Source of the DNA: an uncultured Verrucomicrobiota bacterium
GTDB lineage: Bacteria; Verrucomicrobiota; Kiritimatiellia; CAIQIC01; Lenti-01
Length of the DNA stretch: 64,000 nucleotides
Assembly: GCA_937872095.1 (NCBI GenBank)
Contig: CALMNW010000063.1
Span: 1-64,000 of the forward strand
Reading direction: 5' to 3'
Below the pieces are notes generated by a model. That model saw only the letters and a list, made by a program, of their open reading frames with translations, was not told where the DNA came from and made no database searches. Below are positions 50,013 through 58,395 of the stretch, in pieces. Position numbers and translations under genes: made by a program. Positions within the stretch are counted from its first letter, which is position 1. Each line of letters starts with the position of its first letter.

Positions 50013-51065
50013 ATGAAGAAATGGATTCGGTTGGGTTGGATGCTGGCGGCGGTCGCGGGGCTGGGCTTGGTCGCGGGCTGCGGCAAGGGGAAGACGGAAG
50101 GCGGCGACGATGCCGCGAAAACCTACAAGCTGACTTACAGCGTGTTTTTCCCGCCGATGCACGTCCAGGCCAAGACGGCCATGGATTGGGCGGCGGAAGT
50201 CGAGAAGCGCTCGGGCGGCCGCATCCAGATCACCGTGCATCCGGGCGGTTCGCTGACGAAAGCGGACCAATGCTGGCAAGGGGTGATCAGCGGCATTTCC
50301 GATCTGGGCATGAGCTGCTTCGCCTATACGCCGGGGCGCTTCCCGCTGCTGGAGGCCCTCGATCTGCCGCTGGGCTGGCCCGACGGCCTGACGGCCACTC
50401 GCGTGGCCACCGCGCTGGCGGCGAAATACAACCCCGCCGAAATCCAGGGCGCCAAGATCCTCTACGTGCACGGCCATGGCCCCGGCATCCTCGCCACGAA
50501 GAAACCCGTGCGCTCGCTGGCGGATCTCAAGAACATGAAGATCCGCGGCACGGGCCTCTCCGCCGGCATCGCGACGGCGCTGGGCGCGACGGCGGTCGGC
50601 ATGCCGCAGCCGGAAACCTACGACGCGCTCCAGAAGGGCGTGGTCGAAGGCACCTTCTGCCCGATCGAGACGCTCAAGGGCTGGAAGCAGGGCGAAGTCA
50701 TCGAATACGTCACCGACACGAAGGCCATCGGCTACACGACGGCGATGTTCGTGGCGATGAACCAAAAGTCGTGGGATGCGCTGCCCGCCGACCTGCAGCA
50801 GATCCTCGCGGACGTCAGCGCGGAATTCGTGGACAAGCACGGCGAAGCCTGGAACCAGGCCGATGAAGAAGGCTTGGCGTTCGTGAAAGAATTGAACCGC
50901 GAGATCATCGCCTTGTCTCCCGAGGAAGAAGCCCTCTGGAAGCAGCAGGTGGCGCCGATCGTGGACAAGTACCTCGCGCAGTCGACGGAAAAGGGCTTGC
51001 CCGGCGCGGCCTTCCTGCAAGACGCGCAGACGATGATCGCGGAGGCCCGCGCGGCCCAGCCATGA
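50013..51065 (+). CDS. dctP: TRAP transporter substrate-binding lipoprotein (DctP family)
   Basis: A 350-residue protein with a lipobox cysteine C23 (LGLVAGC) that would hold it at the membrane, and the DctP fold: [33 protein letters not shown], the substrate arginine region [21 protein letters not shown], and the Trp-rich [13 protein letters not shown] segment. It binds an organic acid or similar solute outside the membrane and hands it to the DctQM permease that follows. AAGGAG lies 5 nt before ATG 50013. The stop overlaps dctQ by 4 nt (ATGA). Confidence 0.93.
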   Translation: MKKWIRLGWMLAAVAGLGLVAGCGKGKTEGGDDAAKTYKLTYSVFFPPMHVQAKTAMDWAAEVEKRSGGRIQITVHPGGSLTKADQCWQGVISGISDLGMSCFAYTPGRFPLLEALDLPLGWPDGLTATRVATALAAKYNPAEIQGAKILYVHGHGPGILATKKPVRSLADLKNMKIRGTGLSAGIATALGATAVGMPQPETYDALQKGVVEGTFCPIETLKGWKQGEVIEYVTDTKAIGYTTAMFVAMNQKSWDALPADLQQILADVSAEFVDKHGEAWNQADEEGLAFVKELNREIIALSPEEEALWKQQVAPIVDKYLAQSTEKGLPGAAFLQDAQTMIAEARAAQP

Positions 51066-51571
51066 GCCCCCTGTCGGGAACCAGCGCCCGCACGGGCGTC
51101 CTGCGCTGGACCGTGCACGCGATGGCCGCCGTCGGCGGCCTCGCGGTCGCGGGGATCGTCCTGGTGACGGTGGCCGACGTGGTCGGCCGGCAGTTCGGCT
51201 TTCCGGTGAAGGGCGCCTACGACCTGGTGCGGGTGCTGGGGGCGATCGCGATGGGCTGCGCGCTGCCGCTGACGAAAGCGGTCAAGGGCCACATCGCCAT
51301 CGAGTATTTTTTCCAGAAGCTGGGCCGGCGCGGGCGCGCCGTCGCGGATACGCTCATGCGCCTGATCCTGCTGGGGCTGTTCATCCTGCTGGCCTGGCAG
51401 TTCGTCCTGCAGGGGACCATGTTTTTGGAGAGCGGCGAATTGACGGCCACGCTGCACATGCCGATGTTCTGGGTGCCGTGGCTCGTGGCGTTGGCTTGCG
51501 TCGCGACCGCCGGCGTGACGCTGTGGCACCTGTTGCATCCCGGCCGTTCCATGATCAGGCCCCGCGGATGA
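51062..51571 (+). CDS. dctQ: TRAP transporter small permease subunit
   Basis: A 169-residue inner-membrane protein with four transmembrane segments (about 18-38, 54-72, 93-113 and 133-153), the DctQ layout. It contains the [15 protein letters not shown] segment and a [15 protein letters not shown] loop. It forms the permease with DctM and is overlapped by 4 nt at both ends (dctP stop, dctM start), so all three subunits are made together. Confidence 0.92.
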   Translation: MSPLSGTSARTGVLRWTVHAMAAVGGLAVAGIVLVTVADVVGRQFGFPVKGAYDLVRVLGAIAMGCALPLTKAVKGHIAIEYFFQKLGRRGRAVADTLMRLILLGLFILLAWQFVLQGTMFLESGELTATLHMPMFWVPWLVALACVATAGVTLWHLLHPGRSMIRPRG

Positions 51572-52869
51572 GCGAGCTGCAGCTAGGTTTGGCCGGGATC
51601 GTCCTGCTGTTCGTTCTGCTGGCGACGAGCATGCCGGTGGCCTTCGCCATGACCCTCGTGGGGCTGGCGGGTTTCGCGGTCGCGGTGAACGTGCCGGCGG
51701 CGCTGCACGTGATGGTCACGGACTACTACGACGTGTTCTCCAGCTACGGCCTGACGGTGATTCCGCTGTTCGTGTTCATGGGGCAGGTGGCGTTCCACAC
51801 GGGCATCAGCCGGAAGCTGTTCGCCGCGGCGCACTGCTGGTTCGGCTGGCTGCGCGGGGGGCTGGCGATGGCCACGGTGGGGGCCTGCACGGTGTTCGGG
51901 GCCATCTGCGGCTCGGGGCCCGCGACGGCGGCGACGATGGCGGCGGTGGCGCTGCCGGAGATGAAGCGCTACCGGTATCATCCCGGCTTCGCGGCGGGAA
52001 CGGTGGCGGCCGGCGGCAGCATCGGCATGATGATCCCGCCCAGCGTGGTGTTCATCGTCTACGGCGTGATGACGGAGCAAAGCATCGGCAAGCTGTTCAT
52101 CGCGGGCATCGTGCCGGGACTGATGATCGCGGCGCTGTTCATGGCGACGATCGGGCTGCTGTGCACGCTCCGCCCCGGGCTGGCGCCGGCGGCGACCGTC
52201 GCGACCTGGCGGGAGCGGTTCCGCTCGCTGGCGGGCGTGATCGAGATCCTGCTGCTGTTCGTCTTGGTGATGGGGGGGATGTTCGCGGGCTGGTTCACGC
52301 CGACGGAAGCCGCCGCGGTCGGCGCGGCCGGCAGCGTCGTCCTCGCGCTCGTTTCGGGCAAGTGCCAATTCCAAATGCTGGCGACGGCGATGGGCGAGAC
52401 GCTGCGGACGTCGTGCATGGTGATGGTGATCGTGGCGGGCGCGACGGTGTTCGGGCATTTCCTGCAGATCACGAACGTGCCGACGGAACTGGCGGCGTGG
52501 ATGGCCGGCCTGCCGCTGCCGGGCTGGGGCATCATGATGGCGATCATCCTGTTCTACCTGGTCGCCGGCGCGTTTCTCGACGCGCTGGCGCTGGTACTGC
52601 TGACGATTCCGATCTTCTATCCCGTGGTCCTGAACCTGGGGTTCGATCCGATCTGGTTCGGCGTGATGATCGTGCTGGTCACGCAGATGGGCGTGATTTC
52701 GCCGCCGGTGGGCGTGAACGTGTACGTGGTGAGCGGGATGGACCGCGCGGTGCCCCTGCAAAGCGTGTTCAAGGGCGCGCTGCCGTTCCTGGCGGCGCTG
52801 GTCGTCGCGGCGCTGCTGCTGCTGGCGTTCCCGCAGATCGTCACGGTCCCGACGACGTGGGTGAAATAG
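51568..52869 (+). CDS. dctM: TRAP transporter large permease subunit
   Basis: A 433-residue inner-membrane protein with about 12 transmembrane segments, the Na+-coupled channel of the TRAP system. Marks are AICGSGPATAATM, GGSIGMMIPPSVVFIVYG with the reentrant loop, GWFTPTEAAAVGA, and the second reentrant loop VTQMGVISPPVGVNVYV. The start is ATGA-overlapped with dctQ; an upstream in-frame start at 51478 is not used. The Usp gene follows 19 nt later. Confidence 0.93.
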   Translation: MSELQLGLAGIVLLFVLLATSMPVAFAMTLVGLAGFAVAVNVPAALHVMVTDYYDVFSSYGLTVIPLFVFMGQVAFHTGISRKLFAAAHCWFGWLRGGLAMATVGACTVFGAICGSGPATAATMAAVALPEMKRYRYHPGFAAGTVAAGGSIGMMIPPSVVFIVYGVMTEQSIGKLFIAGIVPGLMIAALFMATIGLLCTLRPGLAPAATVATWRERFRSLAGVIEILLLFVLVMGGMFAGWFTPTEAAAVGAAGSVVLALVSGKCQFQMLATAMGETLRTSCMVMVIVAGATVFGHFLQITNVPTELAAWMAGLPLPGWGIMMAIILFYLVAGAFLDALALVLLTIPIFYPVVLNLGFDPIWFGVMIVLVTQMGVISPPVGVNVYVVSGMDRAVPLQSVFKGALPFLAALVVAALLLLAFPQIVTVPTTWVK

Positions 52870-52888
52870 GCGCGGAAGGAAGAACTCC

Positions 52889-53359
52889 ATGGGCGAATCG
52901 ATCCGGCACGAAAACTTCAGGAAGATCCTGTTCTGCACCGACTTTTCGGAGAACGCGGACCGCGCGTTCGTTTTCGCGGTGAATTCGGCCGTGCGCAATG
53001 CCGGCTGCGAGCTACACCTGCTGCACGTCATTCCCGAACCGCCCGCGCAGTTCTGGAAGGGCTACATCTACGAAGTGGACGAAGACGTGGACGCGCGCGC
53101 CAAGCGCGAGATCGACGCCAAGCTCGCCGAGGCCTACCGGCCGCGCGTGCCCGCCGACGTGAAGCTGGTGATCGCCATGCGCATCGGCGAAGCCCGCCAC
53201 AAGATCCTCGAATACGCCCTGGAACACGACGTCGATCTGATCGTCCTAGGCCGGCAGGGGGCCGGCGCGGTCGGCAAGATCCTGTTCGGCAACGTCACCG
53301 AGCGCGTCGTGCGCAAGGCCGACTGCCCCGTGCTCGTGATCCCGCCGGCGCCGAAATAG
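52889..53359 (+). CDS. Universal stress protein (UspA family)
   Basis: A 156-residue cytosolic protein of the ATP-binding Usp subtype: KILFCTDFSENADRAF opening strand with D14-like acid, and the C-terminal ATP loop GRQGAGAVGKILFGNVTERVVRKADCPVLVI (G-x2-G-x9-G(S/T) type). It lies 19 nt after dctM, an association also known elsewhere between Usp proteins and TRAP transporters, where it may sense energy state and control transport. Confidence 0.9.
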   Translation: MGESIRHENFRKILFCTDFSENADRAFVFAVNSAVRNAGCELHLLHVIPEPPAQFWKGYIYEVDEDVDARAKREIDAKLAEAYRPRVPADVKLVIAMRIGEARHKILEYALEHDVDLIVLGRQGAGAVGKILFGNVTERVVRKADCPVLVIPPAPK

Positions 53360-53370
53360 GGCATTTGGGG

Positions 53371-53445
53371 TTTGTTGTAGCCGCGCCCGCTGGGCGCGGG
53401 GTTGTGGATTCAATGGCCGGCCCCAACGGGACCGGCTACAACAAA
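53371..53445. repeat. Inverted-repeat element between usp and proA
   Basis: TTTGTTGTAGCCG (53371-53383) and CGGCTACAACAAA (53433-53445) form a perfect 13-bp inverted repeat. Inside, CCGCGCCC/GGGCGCGG (53381-53399) is a smaller hairpin. It lies between two convergent genes, so it may end transcription from both sides, or be a small mobile or REP-type repeat. Confidence 0.5.
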
Positions 53446-53537
53446 TCGAAAACCGCCTTTTCCGCGCGACTTCAGGGGCTTCGGGAATCGCACTTCATCG
53501 GTTTTCCATAGCGTGGAAAAAACGCCGGCGGCGGGCG

Positions 53538-54794
53538 TCAGGGGCGGATCTGGCCGGTGCCCTGGATGACGAACTTGTAGGTGGTGAGCTCTTCGAGGCC
53601 CATGGGTCCGCGCGCGTGGAGCTTGTCGGTCGAGATGCCGATCTCGGCGCCCATGCCGAATTCGCCGCCGTCGGTGAAGCGCGTCGAGGCGTTGGCGTAG
53701 ACGCAGGCGGAATCGACCTGCTCGAGGAATTTCTCCTGCGCCTTCTCGTCCGCGGAGAGGATGACGTCGGAATGGTGCGAACCGTGGAGGTTGATCCACG
53801 CGATGGCCGCGTCGAGGGAGGGCACGACGCCGACCGTCAGGATGAGGTCGAGGTATTCCTCGTTCCAGTCCTCGGGCGTCGCGGGCTTCATGGCCGGCAC
53901 GATGGCGCGGGCCGCGTCGTCGCCGCGCAGTTCCACGCGCTTGTCGGCCATGCGCGCGGCGAGCTGGGGCAGGAACGTCGCGGCGATCTTTTCGTGGACG
54001 AGCACCTTTTCGAGCGCGTTGCAGACGCCGGGGCGGCTGCATTTGGCGTTCTCGACGACGTCGAGCGCCTGGGCGAAATCGGCGGTTTCGTCGACGAACG
54101 CGTGGCAGACGCCTTTGTAGTGCTTGATGACGGGGACGTGCGCCTGGTCGGTGACGGCGCGGATGAGCTTCTCGCCGCCGCGGGGAATGACGAGGTCCAC
54201 GCGGCCTTCGAGCTGCACGAGCTCGCGCACGGCGTCGTGGTCGGTGGTGACGATGAGCTGGATGGAATTCGCGGGCAGGCCCTTGCGGGTGCCGCCGGCC
54301 TGGAGGGCGTCGACGAGCGCCTTGTTGGATTCCAGGGCCTCTTTCCCGCCGCGCAGGATCACGGCGTTGGACGTCTTGAAGCACAGCGCCGCGGCGTCCA
54401 CGGTCACGTTGGGGCGCGATTCGAAGATGATGCCGATGACGCCGATGGGGACGCGGACTTTCTGGATGACGAGCCCGTTGGGGCGGACCCAGCGGGAGAT
54501 TTTCTGGCCGACGGGGTCCTTGAGGCCGATGAGGGCGCGGACGCCGTTGATCATGGAATCCATGCGTTTGTCCGTCAGCAGCAGGCGGTCGAGCATGGCG
54601 TCGGACAGGCCGGCGGCGCGGCCGGCGGCCATGTCGCGCGCGTTGGCTTCCTTGATGCGGTCGCGGCTCGCCTCGAGCGATTCGGCCATGGCTTCGAGAA
54701 TGAGGTTCTTGCGCCGGGTGCCCAGGGTGGCGAGCTGGCGTTCGGCGGCGACGGCCTTGTCGCCCATGTCGATCATGGTTTCGTGCAGCGTCAT
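53538..54794 (-). CDS. proA: Glutamate-5-semialdehyde dehydrogenase (gamma-glutamyl phosphate reductase)
   Basis: A 418-residue cytosolic aldehyde dehydrogenase-fold enzyme reducing gamma-glutamyl phosphate with NADPH in proline synthesis. The catalytic cysteine C258 is in CSRPGVCNA, IIFESRPNVTVDAAALC and VIPRGGEKLI are family marks. AAGGAG 7 nt before ATG 54794. It follows proB by 10 nt as the second gene of an operon on this strand. The common reverse gene order proB-proA is kept. Confidence 0.95.
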   Translation of the reverse strand: MTLHETMIDMGDKAVAAERQLATLGTRRKNLILEAMAESLEASRDRIKEANARDMAAGRAAGLSDAMLDRLLLTDKRMDSMINGVRALIGLKDPVGQKISRWVRPNGLVIQKVRVPIGVIGIIFESRPNVTVDAAALCFKTSNAVILRGGKEALESNKALVDALQAGGTRKGLPANSIQLIVTTDHDAVRELVQLEGRVDLVIPRGGEKLIRAVTDQAHVPVIKHYKGVCHAFVDETADFAQALDVVENAKCSRPGVCNALEKVLVHEKIAATFLPQLAARMADKRVELRGDDAARAIVPAMKPATPEDWNEEYLDLILTVGVVPSLDAAIAWINLHGSHHSDVILSADEKAQEKFLEQVDSACVYANASTRFTDGGEFGMGAEIGISTDKLHARGPMGLEELTTYKFVIQGTGQIRP

Positions 54795-54804
54795 GGCAGG
54801 CTCC

Positions 54805-55953
54805 TTACGTGGGGACGACGAGATTGTCGCGGTGGATGACTTCGCCGGGGGCGGCATGGCCGAGGAGTTCGCGGATCTTGTCGGTTTTCAGGCCCTTGAG
54901 CAGGCGGACTTCGGCGCTGGAATATTCGGAGAGGCCTTGCGCGATGCGCCGGCCGGCCAGGTCGAGGACTTCGACGAGGTCGCCGGAGGCGAAATCGCCG
55001 GCGACGTCGCGGATGCCGACGGGCAGCAGGCTCTTGCCGCGCTTGAGCAGGGCGTCGCGGGCGCCGTCGTCCACGACGAGCTGGCCGTGGGCGTGGTGGA
55101 AGAACGCCACCCAGCGGCGGCGGTGGTTCAGCGCGCCGGTGGCGTCGGCCGTGCCGTCGGCGCCGGGGATCAGCGTGCCGACGTTGGCGCCGGCGACGAT
55201 CTTCCGGAGAATGCCGTCCTTGCGGCCGTTGGCGATGACGACGGGGGTGCCCATGCGGGCGGCTTCGATCGCGGAGGTCAGCTTGCTGGCCATGCCGCCG
55301 GTGGAAAACGCGCTGCCTTTGCCCTTCGCGTGCGCGAGGACGTCGGCCGTGACGTCGGGCAGGAAGGGGATGCGCCGGCTGCGGCCTTTGGCGTCGGTGG
55401 CGTGGAAGCCGTCGACGGTGGTCAGCAGCACGAGCAGGTCCGCTTCCAGCAGCATCGCGGAACGGGAACCGAGGGCGTCGTTGTCGCCGAACTTGATTTC
55501 ATCGACGGAGACGACGTCGTTTTCGTTGATGACGGGGACGACGTCGCATTCGAGCAGCTTGAGCAGGGTGTTGCGGGCGTTGAGATGGCGGCGGCGGTGT
55601 TCGAGATCGTCGTGGGTCAGCAAAACCTGGCCGATCCGGCATTTTTTGCGGGTGAACAGCTTGTCGTAGGCGGCCATGAGGCGGGACTGCCCGACGGCGG
55701 CCGCCATCTGGAGGGTGGGGAGGTCCTCGGGCTTCTTTTTCATGCCGAGGGCCTGCAGGCCGCAGGCGATGGCCCCGGAGGAAACGACGACGACCTCGCG
55801 GCCGTCGCGGCGCAAGGCGGCCAGATCGTCGACCAGCGCGGCCATGCGGCGGGCGTCGGGCCGCCCGTTGCGCTGCACGAGCACGCGGCTGCCGATCTTC
55901 ACGACGACGCGCCGGGAAGACGACAGTTTTTTTCTGGCCGCTAGATGGGGCAT
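54805..55953 (-). CDS. proB: Glutamate 5-kinase
   Basis: A 382-residue cytosolic amino acid kinase that makes gamma-glutamyl phosphate, the first step of proline synthesis. It has RVVVKIGSRVLV (N-terminal), VVSSGAIACGLQALG, PVINENDVVS and GTGGMxxKL-type motif STGGMASKL. A C-terminal PUA domain (about 278-365; LPVGIRDVAGDFASGDLVEV) is present. The frame is open further upstream to 56880, but the family N terminus begins near ATG 55953, which lacks a clear ribosome-binding site. First gene of the proBA operon. Confidence 0.94.
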   Translation of the reverse strand: MPHLAARKKLSSSRRVVVKIGSRVLVQRNGRPDARRMAALVDDLAALRRDGREVVVVSSGAIACGLQALGMKKKPEDLPTLQMAAAVGQSRLMAAYDKLFTRKKCRIGQVLLTHDDLEHRRRHLNARNTLLKLLECDVVPVINENDVVSVDEIKFGDNDALGSRSAMLLEADLLVLLTTVDGFHATDAKGRSRRIPFLPDVTADVLAHAKGKGSAFSTGGMASKLTSAIEAARMGTPVVIANGRKDGILRKIVAGANVGTLIPGADGTADATGALNHRRRWVAFFHHAHGQLVVDDGARDALLKRGKSLLPVGIRDVAGDFASGDLVEVLDLAGRRIAQGLSEYSSAEVRLLKGLKTDKIRELLGHAAPGEVIHRDNLVVPT

Positions 55954-56007
55954 GACGGGGGGCAGTCTGCCAAAAGGCGTCCGGAATGGAAAGAGGGGAT
56001 TCCGGCG

Positions 56008-56028
56008 AGCCGCGATTCCCCGCGCAGG
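56008..56028 (-). repeat. Dispersed intergenic repeat, inverted copy
   Basis: AGCCGCGATTCCCCGCGCAG is the reverse complement of the right half of the repeat family at 29671-29712 and 32337-32378. It lies in the gap between proB and the radical SAM gene. Confidence 0.6.
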
Positions 56029-56082
56029 GAGGTGCATGGTTCGGGATTTGACAGCGCCGGCGGCGGGAGCGACAGTAGGGGC

Positions 56083-57024
56083 GTGAAAACGGAGGAAAAT
56101 TTCCGCTATTTGTTCGGGCCGGTGCCGTCGCGGCGCCTGGGGCTGTCGCTGGGCGTGGACCTGAATCCGCTGAAGGTCTGCACCGAGAACTGCGTATTCT
56201 GCCAGGTGGCGCCGACGACGGAACTGACGGCGGCGCGCAAGGAATGGGTGCCGACGGCGGCGGTGCTGGCGGAGTTCGACCGTTGGCAGGCGGAAGGGCA
56301 CCGGGCCGACTACGTCACCCTGTCGGGGTCGGGCGAGCCGACCATGCATGCCGGGTTCGGCGACGTCCTGCGGCACGTGAAGGCCGTCGGGAAATTCAAG
56401 ACGGCGCTGCTGAGCAACGGTTCTTTGATGTGGCTGCCGGACGTGCGGCGGGACGCCGCGGAAGCAGACGTGGTGAAAGTGACCTTGAGCGCGTGGGACG
56501 AGGATTCGTTCCGGCGCATCCACCGGCCGGCGGCCGGGCTGACGTTCGCGAAGCTGCTGGAGGGCGAGCGGGCGCTGCGCGCGGAGTACCGCGGAAAATT
56601 GTGGGTCGAAGTGATGTTGCTGCCGCGCTTCAACGATGCGCCGGAGCAGGTGCGGGCGATCGCGGAATTGGCGAAATCGCTGCGGCCGGATGCCGTGCAC
56701 CTGAACACGACCACGCGGCCGGCGCTGGCGGGAGTGGACGTGCCGCGGGTGCCGGAGGCCTGGCTGCGCACGGTGGCGCCCTGGTTTTCGCCGGCGGCGG
56801 AGATCCCGGTGTTTTCGGGCCGGGCGGTTTCCCCGGCGAAGATGACCGATGCCGCGCTGGTCGAACTGCTGGCGCGGCATCCCATCGCGATCGATGCGCT
56901 GGCGGCGGCCGCGGGAACGGAACCCATCGAGGTGGAACGGCGCGTAGCCGGCTTGGTCGCCGCGGGCCGATTGGCCATCGAAGACCGCGACGGCACGCGC
57001 ATGGTGCGGGTGAATTTCGCATGA
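56083..57024 (+). CDS. Radical SAM protein
   Basis: A 313-residue radical SAM enzyme with the cluster motif C33-x3-C37-x2-C40 (CTENCVFCQ) after FGPVPSRRLGLSLGVDL. The conserved GSGEP motif follows (VTLSGSGEP), and the C-terminal part has a winged-helix-like segment (ALVELLARHPIAIDALAAAAG). It belongs to the COG0731-type proteins (FGPVPSRR family), whose reaction is unknown; it is not a named cofactor enzyme. GTG 56083 is chosen since homology begins there. The acylphosphatase start overlaps its stop by 4 nt. Confidence 0.85.
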   Translation: MKTEENFRYLFGPVPSRRLGLSLGVDLNPLKVCTENCVFCQVAPTTELTAARKEWVPTAAVLAEFDRWQAEGHRADYVTLSGSGEPTMHAGFGDVLRHVKAVGKFKTALLSNGSLMWLPDVRRDAAEADVVKVTLSAWDEDSFRRIHRPAAGLTFAKLLEGERALRAEYRGKLWVEVMLLPRFNDAPEQVRAIAELAKSLRPDAVHLNTTTRPALAGVDVPRVPEAWLRTVAPWFSPAAEIPVFSGRAVSPAKMTDAALVELLARHPIAIDALAAAAGTEPIEVERRVAGLVAAGRLAIEDRDGTRMVRVNFA

Positions 57025-57299
57025 GCGCGGAGCCGCGGCAGGTACGGGTGCGCTACGAAGGGGAAGTCCAAGGGGTGGGTTTTCGCTATGTGGTGCGGGG
57101 GCTGGCGAACCAGCTGGGATTGACGGGCGGCGTCGAGAACCTCAACGACGGCGCGGTGCGGCTGGTGGCGGAAGGGCCGGAAGACGTGCTGAAACGGTTG
57201 CTGCTGCAGATCCGGACGTCGCGGCTGGGGCCGTACGTGTCGAGCGAGAAGGCGGAGTGGGGCGTTGCCCAGGGGCTGACGGGATTCTACTACCGCTAG
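57021..57299 (+). CDS. acyP: Acylphosphatase
   Basis: A 92-residue cytosolic enzyme that hydrolyses acyl phosphates. The catalytic arginine R22 is in EVQGVGFRYVVRG and the asparagine N40 in VENLNDGAV, both intact. It is coupled (ATGA overlap) to the radical SAM gene and converges with dapF, whose stop overlaps its last 4 nt. Confidence 0.93.
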   Translation: MSAEPRQVRVRYEGEVQGVGFRYVVRGLANQLGLTGGVENLNDGAVRLVAEGPEDVLKRLLLQIRTSRLGPYVSSEKAEWGVAQGLTGFYYR

Positions 57300-58078
57300 G
57301 CGAATTCGCCCCGGAAGGAATGTTCCGCGGGACCGGCAAGGGTCAGGGGCGAGAGACCGACTTCCAAGACGTCGCCGCCGACGGTCGTCACGCGCACAGG
57401 GGCGCGGACGAGGCCGAGTTTTATCGCGATCCAGGCGGCGGCGACGATACCGGTTCCGCAGGCGAGGGTTTCGGCTTCGACGCCGCGCTCGTAGGTGCGG
57501 ATGCGCAAGGCATCCGGGTCGGCGATCTGGATGAAATCGGCGTTGGTGCCGGCGGGGGCGAACAGGGCATGGCGGCGAATGAACGCGCCCAGGCCGGCGA
57601 CGTCGACGGCGGCGAGATCGTCCACGAGGCAAACGGCATGGGGCACGCCGCTGTTGACGAAATGGAGGGGAAGGCTCGCGCGGTTCCGTTCGATGGACAG
57701 ATTCAGGCGCTCGTCTTTCGGGGGCGGCAGATGGAGGCGGACGCCGGCGGGCAGGATTTCGGCGCGGACGGTGCCGGCGGCGGTTTCGATGCGCATGTCG
57801 GCCGGCGCCGCGCCGATTTCGTGGGCGAGGCGGGCGATACAGCGCGCCCCGTTGCCGCACAGGTCGGCTTCCGAGCCGTCGGGATTGAAGAACCGCATGC
57901 GGAAATCGGCGGTGGCGGAAGGCTGGATGAGGAGCAAGCCGTCGGAACCGATGCCGCGGCGGCGGTCGCACAGCCGGACGATCCGGGCGGAATCCTGGAC
58001 GGGAAACGCCAGGGCGCGATCATCCGCCAGAATGAAGTCGTTGCCGGCGCCGTGCATTTTCCAAAAGGGAGTGGACAT
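57296..58078 (-). CDS. dapF: Diaminopimelate epimerase
   Basis: A 260-residue cytosolic enzyme converting LL- to meso-diaminopimelate for lysine and peptidoglycan. The two-base catalytic cysteines are C74 in DLCGNGARC and C207 in LACGTGI; MHGAGNDF begins the protein. An upstream in-frame extension (to 58201) lacks homology; ATG 58078 with AAGGTG upstream is chosen. Presence implies meso-DAP peptidoglycan. Confidence 0.95.
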   Translation of the reverse strand: MSTPFWKMHGAGNDFILADDRALAFPVQDSARIVRLCDRRRGIGSDGLLLIQPSATADFRMRFFNPDGSEADLCGNGARCIARLAHEIGAAPADMRIETAAGTVRAEILPAGVRLHLPPPKDERLNLSIERNRASLPLHFVNSGVPHAVCLVDDLAAVDVAGLGAFIRRHALFAPAGTNADFIQIADPDALRIRTYERGVEAETLACGTGIVAAAWIAIKLGLVRAPVRVTTVGGDVLEVGLSPLTLAGPAEHSFRGEFA

Positions 58079-58395
58079 GGGCCACACCTTGCCACGGGGG
58101 CGTTCGGAAGGCAAGATGTCGGGATGAACAGAGAGAAAAGCAGGATAAAGAAAGCCTGTCTGGCCGGGAAAACCGACCCGAAAAGGCCCAATTCTGATCA
58201 TAGTTAATTAACTATGATCAGATATGTAAATATTCATCACATTGTAGGACAATGGATAATCATTTTAATAGCCATATTGGCATTTAAGGATTCAATGAAT
58301 CCTCGCATGGGAGACCCCCAGAACGGGGCTTATCCTTGCAAGGGGGGGCGGGATTTGGATAATGGGCGGCGTTTGAAATAGGAAGCGGCGGAACC
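58079..58395. other. Divergent dapF/trkA gap with a 30-bp perfect palindrome
   Basis: This 317-nt gap has no gene. It is locally AT-rich, and includes a 30-bp uninterrupted perfect palindrome at 58193-58222 with centre GTTAATTAAC and outer TGATCA arms. Downstream is ATGTAAATATTCATCACATT. It lies between divergent dapF and trkA, about 170 nt before trkA and 115 nt before dapF. A binding site for a dimeric regulator is likely. No riboswitch is recognised. Confidence 0.6.
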
